The notes under the pieces are model-generated. The model was given only the letters and a program-made list of their open reading frames with translations. It was not told where the DNA came from and did no database searches. Source: Vishniacozyma victoriae (lineage: Eukaryota; Basidiomycota; Tremellomycetes; Tremellales; Bulleribasidiaceae). Taken from it: DNA of 64,000 nt. The stretch is from the NCBI GenBank assembly GCA_017654735.1, contig JADPYG010000006.1:186001-250000 (forward strand), written 5' to 3'. The translations under genes were made by a program, and so were the position numbers. Shown piece after piece: positions 1 through 8,727 of the stretch (position 1 is the first letter of the stretch; each line of letters opens with the position of its first letter).

Positions 1-572
1 GTTCGTTCCGACTCCGGAAGGTACAAGGAAGATGAGGAAGACGATGTAAGAGATCTGGCAATCAGCTACTCCTCATTCCTCATTGATGGGAGCTCACAAA
101 GTATCCGGGCATTCGGCCGGAGTTCTCGGTCATAGGAACAAAGATCAATGGCCAAAATGCCGCTCCGATATTCCAACTCGTAGTGGCCCAGTATAGAGTG
201 GGGAAGTTTTCTTGGGATATATCGAATTCTTCCTCCATGTATGCATTCCCAGAACCATAGGCTCCTGCAGGTAGACCGAACAAAATTGATCTATTCGTTA
301 GGTGTCTACGTCTGGTATCATACCTTCGGTCACTTACATGACGCAGACGGCTATGGTGACGGTCCACTTGTATCCTTTTGACCAGTTGAATGGATTCTCC
401 GGATCATCTGGTCCATCCCAATCAATCACCTCCCGTCCATCTTTCTCGGTTCTGCTTTGACGACCGGCACTCGACGGCGAATGCAATGTGGCTAGGAGAT
501 CAATGAATGTCTCACAAGAATGTGCAACTCACTATCATCTTCGTGTTGTGATTCTGCTGTTCCCCCAGCCAT
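1..572 (-). CDS. MFS transporter, DHA1 drug/polyamine exporter type, 5' part only
   Basis: The plus-strand CAT at 570-572 gives the start; the 3' part lies outside the window. Three introns can be placed: about 492-532 (phase 1), one near 283-330, and one near 62-104. The joined product has a hydrophilic head with the motif IDWDGPDDPENPFNW, which is characteristic of fungal DHA1 multidrug/polyamine (Tpo/Flu1-like) exporters just before TM1. TM1 (ISILFGLPAGAYGSG) follows, and a second segment reads WNIGAAFWPLIFVPMTENSGR, the family's TM2 and the loop 2-3 region. These proteins act at the plasma membrane as proton antiporters. The substrate cannot be told from this part. Family assignment is firm; subfamily is inferred. 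Confidence 0.85.
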
Positions 573-1095
573 AGTCAATTGATCTCAAGTCTTCGTGTAT
601 GGTGGTAGAAGTACAATGCCAAACAATCCGACCTCGCATCCCGACTCAACAGCTACATATCGACTTCGTATTTTAGCCAATCACGCCGAAAAGCCTCAGT
701 AATGTGGTCGTCATTCTACTTGAAATTGTAGATGTGTCAGCGCAGATTAGCAGATCCGCTCTCTAAATCCGCCAGTCGCCCCTGGGTCCTGGATCTACTT
801 GAGAGTTCACCTTGGAAAGAAGCCTGCTTGTTTGGAGATACGTCTCAGGCATGAAGGAATGCGCATCCAAAGTTTCTTCACAGAAGACATGCAGCCCAAG
901 CGAGTCGGCCGGGTATGGAAGCGATGATCGACGACGGATGCCGCCGGTACGCCAGGCACACGCAATAATTACACTTTTTGCCGTCCGTTGCAACTCAGGG
1001 GTCAGGTTAACCTGCGCCCTTTTTACCCTCCTTCTGGATGCCCAGGAAAGATGACTCAGGTGCATATGTACAAGAAGAGGCCTTATACTCTCGGA
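573..1095. other. Intergenic, 523 bp
   Basis: This stretch separates the MFS gene from the stop of the next minus-strand gene, so it should hold the MFS promoter. Open frames on both strands at about 763-1065 have no family resemblance and no splice structure. I saw no repeat, tRNA or GCCAAG hexamer here. Confidence 0.5.
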
Positions 1096-1993
1096 TTACA
1101 GATGAATATCACCATGCTCGCCCGCATCCTCCTTCTCCGGTAACTCGTCGTCGTTATCTTTATTAAAAGACCGCCATCTCCATAAAAGCAGGACACTGGC
1201 CAGAGTAATCAATATCTATCTTGTCAGTATTCGTGACCACTCGAAAATGTCCATGAGACTCACGGATCCCACTAGACCTATCCATACAGCATTCCCTCTC
1301 GTTACCTCAAAAGCCGAACTACGGTCCTTTCGACTATTGTACTCCGCTATGCCCTCCTCCAAAGCAGGCGCCAGGCGAACGCCAAATGCAAATCCAATCC
1401 AACACAGTATGCAACTCAGAAGGACAAGTCCGATTGTCGTCTTGGCATTCAGCTTTAGTCGCGAACCTCACCTTGGGCGTTCACTTACTATTCTAGCAAT
1501 ATATGGACGGCTCTTCGTCGAAAAGACTTCATATAGCCATGGACCAAATGCGATGAGAAGAAGGAGGAAGCTGACCAGATAGCACACCAACGGTCCAGTG
1601 TCGTGACTTCCCAAAAGCGAGAGGATGGCGTATTGCTGTGGGAGTCCAGGCTGGGTGGTGACGACAGACACCGTCGCAGTGAGGCTATACGCCCCTAATG
1701 AGCTCGTACATCCGTGTAAAGCGGAACCCCTTCATATATCAGCATATATATTGACAGTAAGCAGAATAGACTTGCTCCAAACCAAAGCCAGATGAACAAG
1801 CACCCCACATCCCTGCTCGTAGATACGCTCTACTCGTAGCTGTCGTTACTTGAGCAAAGTAGATATTGGGAGTAGCACTGGCCGAGAGGATCGTGACCAG
1901 GAACAACGCGAACGTCGCGACTGATTATAAGCATGCATCCAGCAATCGACACTCACCCAGCAGAAAGGTGATAATCTTCTCCAGCTGCGCCAT
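1096..1993 (-). CDS. PalI/SUR7-family four-TM membrane protein (cluster member 1)
   Basis: Five exons give a 239-residue protein: 1993-1957, 1920-1776, 1729-1489, 1440-1264, 1215-1096. Intron phases are 1, 2, 0, 0. TM1 lies near residues 8-28 (ATFALFLVTILSA). The extracellular loop carries GMWGAC and, further on, HGCTSSLGAYSLT. This is the G-x-x-G-x-C...C-x-x-x-L-G pattern of PalI/Rim9 and SUR7 proteins, related to the claudin W-GLW-C-C motif. TM2, TM3 and TM4 follow, then a short acidic tail. Intron 2 (1730-1775) begins with GCAAGT, so it is a GC-AG intron. Relatives act as plasma-membrane pH-signalling (PalI/Rim9) or eisosome (SUR7) components. It lies head-to-head with the next gene. Exact role unknown. 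Confidence 0.75.
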
Positions 1994-2044
1994 GCTGGGC
2001 TGCGCTCGTGGAGTAGTCAGTGAAGCAGAGCTGCCCAAGGAGGA

Positions 2045-2050
2045 CTTGGC
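2045..2050 (-). promoter_or_regulatory. Candidate PacC/Rim101 site (GCCAAG)
   Basis: GCCAAG reads on the minus strand, 52 bp upstream of the start of the minus-strand PalI-family gene. The hexamer is the established target of PacC and Rim101. Function here is inferred. Confidence 0.45.
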
Positions 2051-2199
2051 GTTGTTCAGATTAACATGACCGAGGTCAAGCTGTTATTCTATTTCTGACT
2101 TCTCGGACAATTACGTTCCGCTAGGCCTGAAGACCGAGCTCAAAGAAGAAAAAGAAATTCATCGGAAGTTGGAAGCCACAGGGCGCTCAAACCCGGAAA

Positions 2200-2207
2200 T
2201 GACATCA
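2200..2207. promoter_or_regulatory. TGACATCA, bZIP/CRE-like site
   Basis: This 8-mer differs by one base from the palindromic CRE TGACGTCA. Its reverse complement recurs at 5307-5314 before another member of the same cluster. Binding is a guess. Confidence 0.3.
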
Positions 2208-2476
2208 CGTTACGTTATCAAAGTACTGCCGACTTCATTCCAAGCATGCCGAGAGTCAGATGCCAACGCCGCTGAACTAGCTTGGGGCGGTGTCATGCTC
2301 CATGCTGGTCTTGCTGACATTTTGCTCCTTCTGATCTAGTCCAGATAAGCTTTCTCGATTGCTGTGTGCAGTGAGTTAAGCTCCGTTCAACGCCCATCTG
2401 AGAGTGGGGGATCGCCAACGTGCGATATGGTACCTCTGAAGGGCTTTCTCCTGGTATCGCAAAATGACTCCACAAT

Positions 2477-2482
2477 GCCAAG
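2477..2482 (+). promoter_or_regulatory. Candidate PacC/Rim101 site (GCCAAG)
   Basis: GCCAAG lies 148 bp upstream of the start of the second PalI-family gene, on its coding strand. It matches the PacC/Rim101 core exactly. Function is inferred. Confidence 0.45.
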
Positions 2483-2629
2483 CAGGGTATCCTCACCGCC
2501 CCTGGCCGACTGACCGTGAAGCTCAGACTAAGTGTTGGAGGTATAAGAGCTCGTTAAGTAGTAAGGCTTTCACATTGACCTCTTACTGAGCGACTGAAAA
2601 CACCCTCGGCTGATAAAGACACATCCACA

Positions 2630-3568
2630 ATGATTCGAAACAAACCCATCGTCAACACTGTCGTCGGCTTTCTCGCCCGTGAGATAGCTCATCATCGTCC
2701 TGACCGCAGCTTATAAACAGTCATTGCGTTCATCTTCTTCCTCCTGTGTACCATCTCGTCACCAATCGTTCAATCGATATATCTGTTCCGAGCCTCGGCG
2801 TCTTATTCCAACGTCAACTCGCACGTCCAGTTTGGTGTTTTTGGGGGCTGTGGTACTACTAGCAGCATCAGGTGCGTTTATCAGCAGTAATCGATGCGGT
2901 CACTGACCTGCTCAGAACCTCGAGCCGTTACCCCCGCCCTTTCGGGACAGTAGCATGTACACCGACCGAGCTCAGCTACGAGATCATCACTGCCGAGCCG
3001 TACCAGACATCATCCAACTCGTACACTTTTCGATCAAGCGTGCTTGTAGACACCAAGACCACTGGCGCCTTGATCCTTAACCCTATCGCTTGTGGGCTCG
3101 CAGGCTTGGTGATGATTCTAGCACCGATAGCTGCCCTTGTGAGCGGCAGAGTTGTCCATGGGGTGAGTATCGTTCGTGGACTACCTGGCCCAATTATTGA
3201 CTAGATTCAGTTGACGAGTATCGCCACCGCTCTTGCTACAATCGCCGCCTGGGCTGCATTTGGCATCAATACCGCCATCATCGTCAAGGTCAAGAATGGG
3301 GTCAAGTCAAGCCTAATGGGCGTCTCGGTTGGATCAACTTTCGATCTTAAGTGGGGAGCGGTAATGCCATTGTCCCTTGTAGCCGCCGTAAGTGCCAGTC
3401 TCTTGGACTTCTCGGGTCCAGAGTGCTAACAGACAGGTCCTTTTATCTGTCGCACTGGTCATCAGCGCCTTGTCATTCTTCCTTGCAGACAAACCTCCCA
3501 GATATGAGCACTCATACGGTACCCGTGCTCAGAAAGAAATGAGACAGGGGTCTGCCAGTACTTACTAA
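2630..3568 (+). CDS. PalI/SUR7-family four-TM membrane protein (cluster member 2)
   Basis: Exons 2630-2678, 2721-2871, 2916-3162, 3211-3387 and 3437-3568 sum to 252 codons including the stop, with intron phases 1, 2, 0, 0. TM1 is near residues 8-28 (VIAFIFFLLCTISSPIV). The loop has FGVFGGC, then VACTPTELSYEI, which closely follows the PalI signature FGV-x-G-x-C...C-x-x-x-L-x-Y. TM2 begins LILNPIACGLAGLV, the family's L-hP-A-x-G-L motif. TM3 (ALATIAAWAAFGINTAI) and TM4 (LLSVALVISALSFFLA) follow, with a short cytosolic tail. In ascomycetes PalI/Rim9 assists the plasma-membrane ambient-pH receptor. Membership is well supported; that it acts in pH signalling is inferred. Confidence 0.85.
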
Positions 3569-4110
3569 GTTACAGCGACACAAAAGGGACCAAGTAGAAT
3601 GCGTCAGAGTAGTCAAAATAGTGTAAAAAGAGCCCATGTATGATGCCGTTCAGCCGTAGAATGCCCAGGGCTCTACGTGCGACAGACGATTATCCACCTA
3701 GGTATCGCCGAGATCTACGCTTTCGGAAGCATCGGCCTCAGCATCCACCAGTCATGCTTGTCATGCATGGAACAGGAGGATGCGTCGCTGCTCCTGCGAG
3801 ATATCCCTCAGATTTGGTTGCCTTTGGGTTAAGCATGAATTTAAGCGTAGAAAAGCCACATCCCGAATTTGTGGCCAAGCCGCTTAGTGAACCCTGTTTC
3901 CTCGCTGGACAACTGAAGCAACGGAAATGCCAAGACTTACGGGTTTGCTTAATTGGTTCTTGATATTTCTGGGTATGTTGGGTACGGGATATGTGTCTTG
4001 GAAACAAGATCTACATCTATCTCTATCATCAAACTTCTCTTTCTTCAATTCTTGTCATGATAAGTGCTACGCTCCCCACGCAACTCATTCACCAATCTCC
4101 CTGATACGCA
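3569..4110. other. Intergenic, 542 bp
   Basis: This is the upstream region of cluster member 3. It holds two GCCAAG hexamers (3874-3879 and 3929-3934). An open frame from 3927 to 4160 overlaps the start of member 3 in another frame and resembles nothing known. No repeat or RNA gene was seen. Confidence 0.5.
3874..3934 (+). promoter_or_regulatory. Two candidate PacC/Rim101 sites (GCCAAG x2)
   Basis: Exact GCCAAG copies occur at 3874-3879 and 3929-3934, on the coding strand, 232 and 177 bp before the start of cluster member 3. Paired PacC sites are common in PacC-regulated promoters. Function is inferred. Confidence 0.45.
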
Positions 4111-5070
4111 ATGATTGTACCGAAAACAACCGTCGCCATCTGTTCTTTGTTTTCGCGTGAGTCAGACGCGTCCCGATCGCAGTTTAGCTGCTGATCTATA
4201 GTAATTGGTTTCATCCTCTTGGTGGTGACTACATGCTCAGTACCCGTGAATGAAAACATCTACCTCTTCGAACTTCGTGGGGTGACCAGTAACGAGACTA
4301 CAATCGCTCGAGTTGGCGTTTTGGGCTTATGTGGTGACTATATCGGTCGGTAAGTCTAGTCAAACCATACCAAAGGCAACAGCTTACCAGGGATTAGATC
4401 ATCCCGAGGGAGACAGAAAGCTATGCACGGCTGCACGAAGGAAGGACTAGGATTTCCTATAACGACGAAAAAGGAGGTACATAAGGATAAACGTGGACGA
4501 ATCGTATCCGTCGAGAGGACCGTTGCCGATAGGGAACTGACCAGAGCGTTGGTCTTCAATCCTCTCTCCGCATCCTTTGCCGGCGTCGCGGCACTCCTGG
4601 GCATGTTCACATACACTATCAGACCTTGCCTCTGTCTCAGCATTGTGGGTTTCGATGGTCCTGTCAAATATCAGCTGACCTGGTAGTGGACGTACACCAT
4701 GTTGGCCTTATCAACTTCTTGCGCATGGATCGCTTTTGCTATCAATATCACTATTACTTTACGAACCAAACAAAGGATCAGAGACTTCGTGACTCGGCCG
4801 GACCAAGTCATCAGTCTCAAAATTGGTCCTACCTCATGGATCGCATTAGCGGGAGCAGTGAGTCTACAGCTTTGCTACTTGAGCTCTACCCTGACGACAT
4901 AGATTGCCCTTACCGCGGGGCTATTGGCTTGGACCATCGATATCTTTCACTCGCCCCAGGTGTATGAGGTTCGCCGGCATCCTCGATCCTTCCAGAGAGG
5001 CTCTCAAGGATCTATCCTGACTAAGGTATACTCATCTGCCGACAGTTCTCGGCGCGCCAGCTCTGTCTGA
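4111..5070 (+). CDS. PalI/SUR7-family four-TM membrane protein (cluster member 3)
   Basis: Exons 4111-4156, 4202-4349, 4398-4644, 4687-4857 and 4903-5070 give 259 residues, again with phases 1, 2, 0, 0. Exon 3 has exactly the same length (247 nt) as in member 2. TM1 (LIGFILLVVTTCSVPV) is followed by a loop with VGVLGLC and HGCTKEGLGF, the conserved two-cysteine PalI pattern. A charged stretch (TTKKEVHKDKRGR) precedes TM2, which is unusual for the family. TM3 (CAWIAFAINITITL) and TM4 (LAGAIALTAGLLAWTI) are clear. The tail is basic and Ser-rich. The start was chosen because it places TM1 and the phase-1 intron as in the paralogues. Role unknown beyond the family. Confidence 0.8.
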
Positions 5071-5389
5071 GGATGGCCACGTCATGCCGATTTTTCAACG
5101 TTGTAACTATTGTAATGATCCTATAATGTATCGCCCACGTCAGAGCGTAACTTAGCCCAAGCATGTTGGTTCCTTCGGAAGCCCAAAGAAGAAGACCCAG
5201 AACACTACCGGTTGCTGGGCGGCTGTCTTGGCGGATGAACCGCATAGCCGCCGCGAGACAGCACCTCATGATCTCTACTTAGCGGTGAGGCTTGGCACCG
5301 ATATTGTGATGTCACCAGTCGTGACGCCCCTATATATGCATATCAGTGGAGCCAATAGCTCATACACTTATCAATAACAATCACCAACA
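5071..5389. promoter_or_regulatory. Intergenic/promoter of cluster member 4, 319 bp
   Basis: It holds two CTTGGC (GCCAAG on the minus strand) sites at 5227-5232 and 5291-5296, a TGATGTCA at 5307-5314, and TATATA at about 5331-5336, roughly 55 bp before the start codon. Confidence 0.5.
5227..5296 (-). promoter_or_regulatory. Two candidate PacC/Rim101 sites (GCCAAG x2, reverse)
   Basis: CTTGGC occurs at 5227-5232 and 5291-5296, 158 and 94 bp upstream of cluster member 4. The hexamer matches the PacC/Rim101 core on the opposite strand. Function is inferred. Confidence 0.45.
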
Positions 5390-6331
5390 ATGGCAAGAGA
5401 AAGCGCCGCCGTGCTCAGTTTGACCTGCCGTCCGCCGAGACCATGGGTGATATTGTCAGCGCTGACGATCAGTCCTGGCGTTCGTCCTTTTAGTTGTCAC
5501 GTGCTGCTCTGCTCCAGCTTCTGGGGCTATCAATCTTTTCAAAATCGTCTTAGGGCTGTCCGGCCAAGAAGCACAGCTCGAAGTCGGTATTCTGGGTTTC
5601 TGTCTCCGGTCTTCCGCGTGAGTCAATCCGCCAATCTGCCCTGATGTAATTGATCGTGACAGGGGGCCACTCGCTTCTGGGTGCTCTCCCAGCTCACTGG
5701 GCTTCCAAATAGTCATGGGTAGTCCTGGAGCTAGTAGTTCTTCAGGACTTGGACTTTCCAGTGGTTCGCTCACCAATGGAGCCATTGGCGGCGCGAGAGG
5801 CGCACAAGTGGTAGCAAGCGAAGACTTGACCCGCGCGATGGTGTTCACTCCCATAGCCACGGCCGTATCGGGGCTTACCACGATCTTTGCTATGGCGACC
5901 TGGGCATCTCGAGGCAATAGGCCGATGGAGCTTGTAAGTCGAGTCACGATCTGAGAAAGACCGCTGACGAATAAGGCCACAATCATCATGTCTGCTGCCA
6001 CGGCTGTCTTATCCTGGATAGCCTTTGCCATTAACATGGCCGTATCCGCAAAGGTCAAGCAAGGTGTCGACGCGCTCCAGTCATCTATACCATCAAACCA
6101 GAACCTCGCCTTTGTCTTCGGGGCTGCTACCTTTTTGCCCTTGGGTGCAGCGGTGAGTCGTCTATCAATAAGAGCGAGTTAGTCGCTGATATTCTTCAGG
6201 TCGTTGTGAGCGCTGCACTGGGATGGGCTGTGTATGAATACATGCAGAGGAAGCCAGATGTTGGTCGCAGGGACTCGGCAGAAACAGCCGTGGGTCATGA
6301 TCGAGCTTGGTCCGAGAAGCAATTAAGATAG
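5390..6331 (+). CDS. PalI/SUR7-family four-TM membrane protein (cluster member 4)
   Basis: Five exons: 5390-5417, 5473-5617, 5663-5933, 5976-6152 and 6200-6331, 250 residues, phases 1, 2, 0, 0. The first donor (GTTTGA) is weak. It was chosen because it keeps the cluster's phase and joins MARESAAVLI to LAFVLLVVTCCSAPAS. The loop has VGILGFC then SGCSPSSLGFQI, the best match of the four to the PalI/Rim9 signature. A Gly/Ser-rich insert follows before TM2. TM3 (AVLSWIAFAINMAVSAKVKQG) resembles members 2 and 3. Exon 4 is 177 nt, as in members 1 and 2. The gene ends 72 bp from the convergent Elongin A gene. Confidence 0.8.
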
Positions 6332-6402
6332 ACGAGGTCGTGAAGAGTATTTGTAGCAGCTGTAGCCGATTATAATTGAAATGTACTTTAAGATGTAAGA
6401 TA

Positions 6403-7897
6403 TTATCGAGGTCGATTTGGCTTTTTCTTGACAAAGAGGACGCTATTGAGTCTCGCTGCCTCCTCTGCTGGATTGACCGGTTTCCGTATTGGTGGCTTAG
6501 TCGTGGACGAATGGTTTAGGCCAAAGCGTAAAGGAGCGGTCGATGCCCTAGGTGGTTCAAAGTTCTCAACCCGAGGTTTCTTGATCCTTTCGAATCGGTT
6601 CTGACCGACTTTGAATCGGTCTTGGGCAGCTTTCGGCGATTCAGTGCCTGCCCTGATATCAGAAGGAAGTGATGTACGACTTTGGGCCAAGGGTCGGGCA
6701 CCGGGAAGGAGAGATATGGGTGAAGCCTCGCGTGGTCGTTTGATACCAGCGGTAGATCGTGGTGCTGGTATACGAGGTCCGCTTTGCACAGGCGATGCAG
6801 CAGTCTGCGCAGACTGAGTACCGGAGAATAGTGTGACTGAGCTCGGTGCGTTTGATTGTCGAGGTCTGGTTGGTCCTGCTAGCCTATTGGCAGCTATCGG
6901 ATCGAATTTGCCGGACGCATGGGTAAGGGCGACTTTGGCCCTCTGAGCCTCCGCCTTCGCTTTGCCGAAGATGCCCTTTGGAGCTTGGGATGTAGTGGGC
7001 TGATCTGAGGGTCAGCTACGCCGATTTATGAGGGATAGAACGAACGGCGCTGCCCAGCCTTCACCACCATCATGCCTCCCTGACGGCCTCGAGCGGCTTT
7101 CCCTCGCACCGGAGCCGTCATCTTATCCACAAAGACCACCTTTCTCGCTTGCTTTTGTTCCTCCAATTCCTTGTATCGCTGCGCAAGCTTGTCAACTGCA
7201 TTCGTCTTTCGCTGCACTTGATCCTCTAGTGCTTTCTGCTCATGTCAGCCAAAATGACGGGTAATCCGACAGGTGACTTACCTTGTACATCCTCCTCCAA
7301 CCTGTTGTCCGTACCTCTCCGTGTCGCTCTCTGCATTGGTCGTAGAACATGGGATGATCCTTGATCAGAAGATACTCCCATAGCCAGTCTGTCTCCTTCC
7401 GCAGATGCTATGTAGTCAGTATTTGGTGTCGTGACTGGAATTCGGCGACGTACTGGTGAATTGGCTTCAATCTCTGTCAACTGTTCCATGGGCAACTCGT
7501 TCACCATAAAGGCCACCAGCTTATACTCCATCTCTCCAACATCCCAGATCCGAGGCGCATTATGCTTGAGCACTGCTGAATCAGCGTTGTACCCGCTGCC
7601 GCATCAGCTTAACTCACCATCCTGCGTGATCTCCTTCAAACTCCTTGGTCCCTTGCCAGTATGAACAGGAGCCTTATACATCCTCATAAACCGCAACTCA
7701 TCCAGACGATCCTGTGGGTCTTTAACCCTAGCCTTCTCCTTTCCCTTCAAGCTTCCTACGAGAGGTATACCACCTTGATTGAGTGGTTTGGCCGAGTTGG
7801 ACGTTGGTAAAGTACTAGGCCCTGCTTTGGCGTTATCTTCTGACTCTGAGCCGAATAGATTGTCGCCATCTTCTTCATCGTATTCGAGGTATTCCAT
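6403..7897 (-). CDS. ELA1: Elongin-A family protein (RNA polymerase II elongation / ubiquitin ligase adaptor)
   Basis: Reading the exons on the minus strand gives an acidic head (MEYLEYDEEDGDN) and a linker. Then comes the Elongin-A core: RSLKEITQDAVLKHNAPRI, WDVGEMEYKLVAFMV, MEQLTEIEANSPHLRKETD, and LWEYLLIKDHPMFYD. This is the BC-box/F-box-like block by which Elongin A binds Elongin C and a cullin. A coiled stretch (DKLAQRYKELEEQKQARKV) and a basic tail with GIFGKAKAEAQRAK and VKKKPNRPR follow, as in other fungal members. In yeast Ela1 with Elc1 and Cul3 ubiquitinates stalled Rpb1. The start at 7897 is the first good methionine; an upstream exon cannot be ruled out. Confidence 0.8.
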
Positions 7898-8161
7898 TGG
7901 AGTAGCACTAGGTGACACGGCGTGGTAGCAATTAGAAACAGCAGAGAAACAATGACAGGTACGAAACACGATGAACATGATAAGATTCCGAACTTAATCA
8001 TGGCAACTTCTCAATGCATACATCTGAATGATATCATCGAGACTGCTAGGGTAGAGAAGAAAGTCGATATAGCATACGAGGAGGACTCGACAAATTCTAC
8101 GAAGAAAGCATCTAGAAAGGATAGGATCAGGTATAGGAATAGGTGTAGTGAAGTCGATTAA

Positions 8162-8580
8162 TCACATGACTGCTTGTTAGCTACTCCCTGAGGACAAGTT
8201 GCGACACGTACCGCTGCAACAGCCTTTTGCCTCGACGAGCGAGTATGGATCTTCTCCCTTTTGCAAAGATCCCCAGACAGATGGAATCTACTAGTTAGCT
8301 ATCAATGTATCGGATTACTTACGAGGGGATCCTTGGTGGATCGACAGTAGTTGATGAGACTGAACGTCAGCCGGTGCCTTCACGTACCACTCGGTGTCCT
8401 ACTGCAAGAGCCCACGAGGCTTGCTGCTCACGACGACTGGACTCACTTGAGACTAGCGATGCTGACCATAACTCTGGGCCTGGCGAGTTCCTCCCTCAAT
8501 CGATGATTATGTTCCATAAGTCGACGAAGCTTGATCTCTGCCATGGTGGCTTTGTTGGCTCTAGCAGCAGCTGAAGACAT
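8162..8580 (-). CDS. Heterotrimeric G-protein gamma subunit
   Basis: Four exons give a protein of about 84 residues. A helical region ([16 protein letters not shown]) leads into [18 protein letters not shown], then [21 protein letters not shown], which is the conserved fungal G-gamma layout. The last intron splits the final codons so that the protein ends CCSVM. The last four residues, CSVM, form a CaaX box for farnesylation, and the preceding Cys may be palmitoylated. It should pair with a G-beta subunit at the plasma membrane in pheromone/nutrient signalling, as Ste18 or Gpg1/Gpg2 do. The small exons make it easy to miss. A CA/GT microsatellite lies upstream. Confidence 0.88.
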
Positions 8581-8692
8581 CTTTGTGTATGTGTGATTGG
8601 TATCATCGCGGAAGAGACAAAGAGTAGTAGGATACAGTCTGTGCATATGAATAGGGTTGAAAAGGATGCATTGAGCACAGACCAACAAAGGT

Positions 8693-8713
8693 ACACACAC
8701 ACACACACACACA
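8693..8713. repeat. (AC)n microsatellite
   Basis: About ten uninterrupted AC dinucleotides lie between the G-gamma start and the MSC2 stop, so within the G-gamma leader or promoter. It is likely length-variable. Confidence 0.9.
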
Positions 8714-8727
8714 TTCATGAGAAACAA

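Larger units (their letters stand above)
1994..2629. promoter_or_regulatory. Shared divergent promoter of two PalI/SUR7-family genes
   Basis: This 636-bp divergent region lies between minus-strand member 1 and plus-strand member 2. It holds one GCCAAG hexamer near each gene (2045-2050 and 2477-2482) and a TGACATCA site at 2200-2207. Short open frames here look accidental. Confidence 0.5.

Noticed and set aside
763..1065. 100-codon minus and 80-codon plus frames before the cluster
   Set aside because: No family motif, no splice structure and overlap of the two; likely chance frames in a promoter.
5456..6058. 200-codon open frame on the minus strand
   Set aside because: It lies over exons of the PalI-like gene on the plus strand, which has splice sites, family motifs and paralogues. 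The minus frame has no recognisable content.
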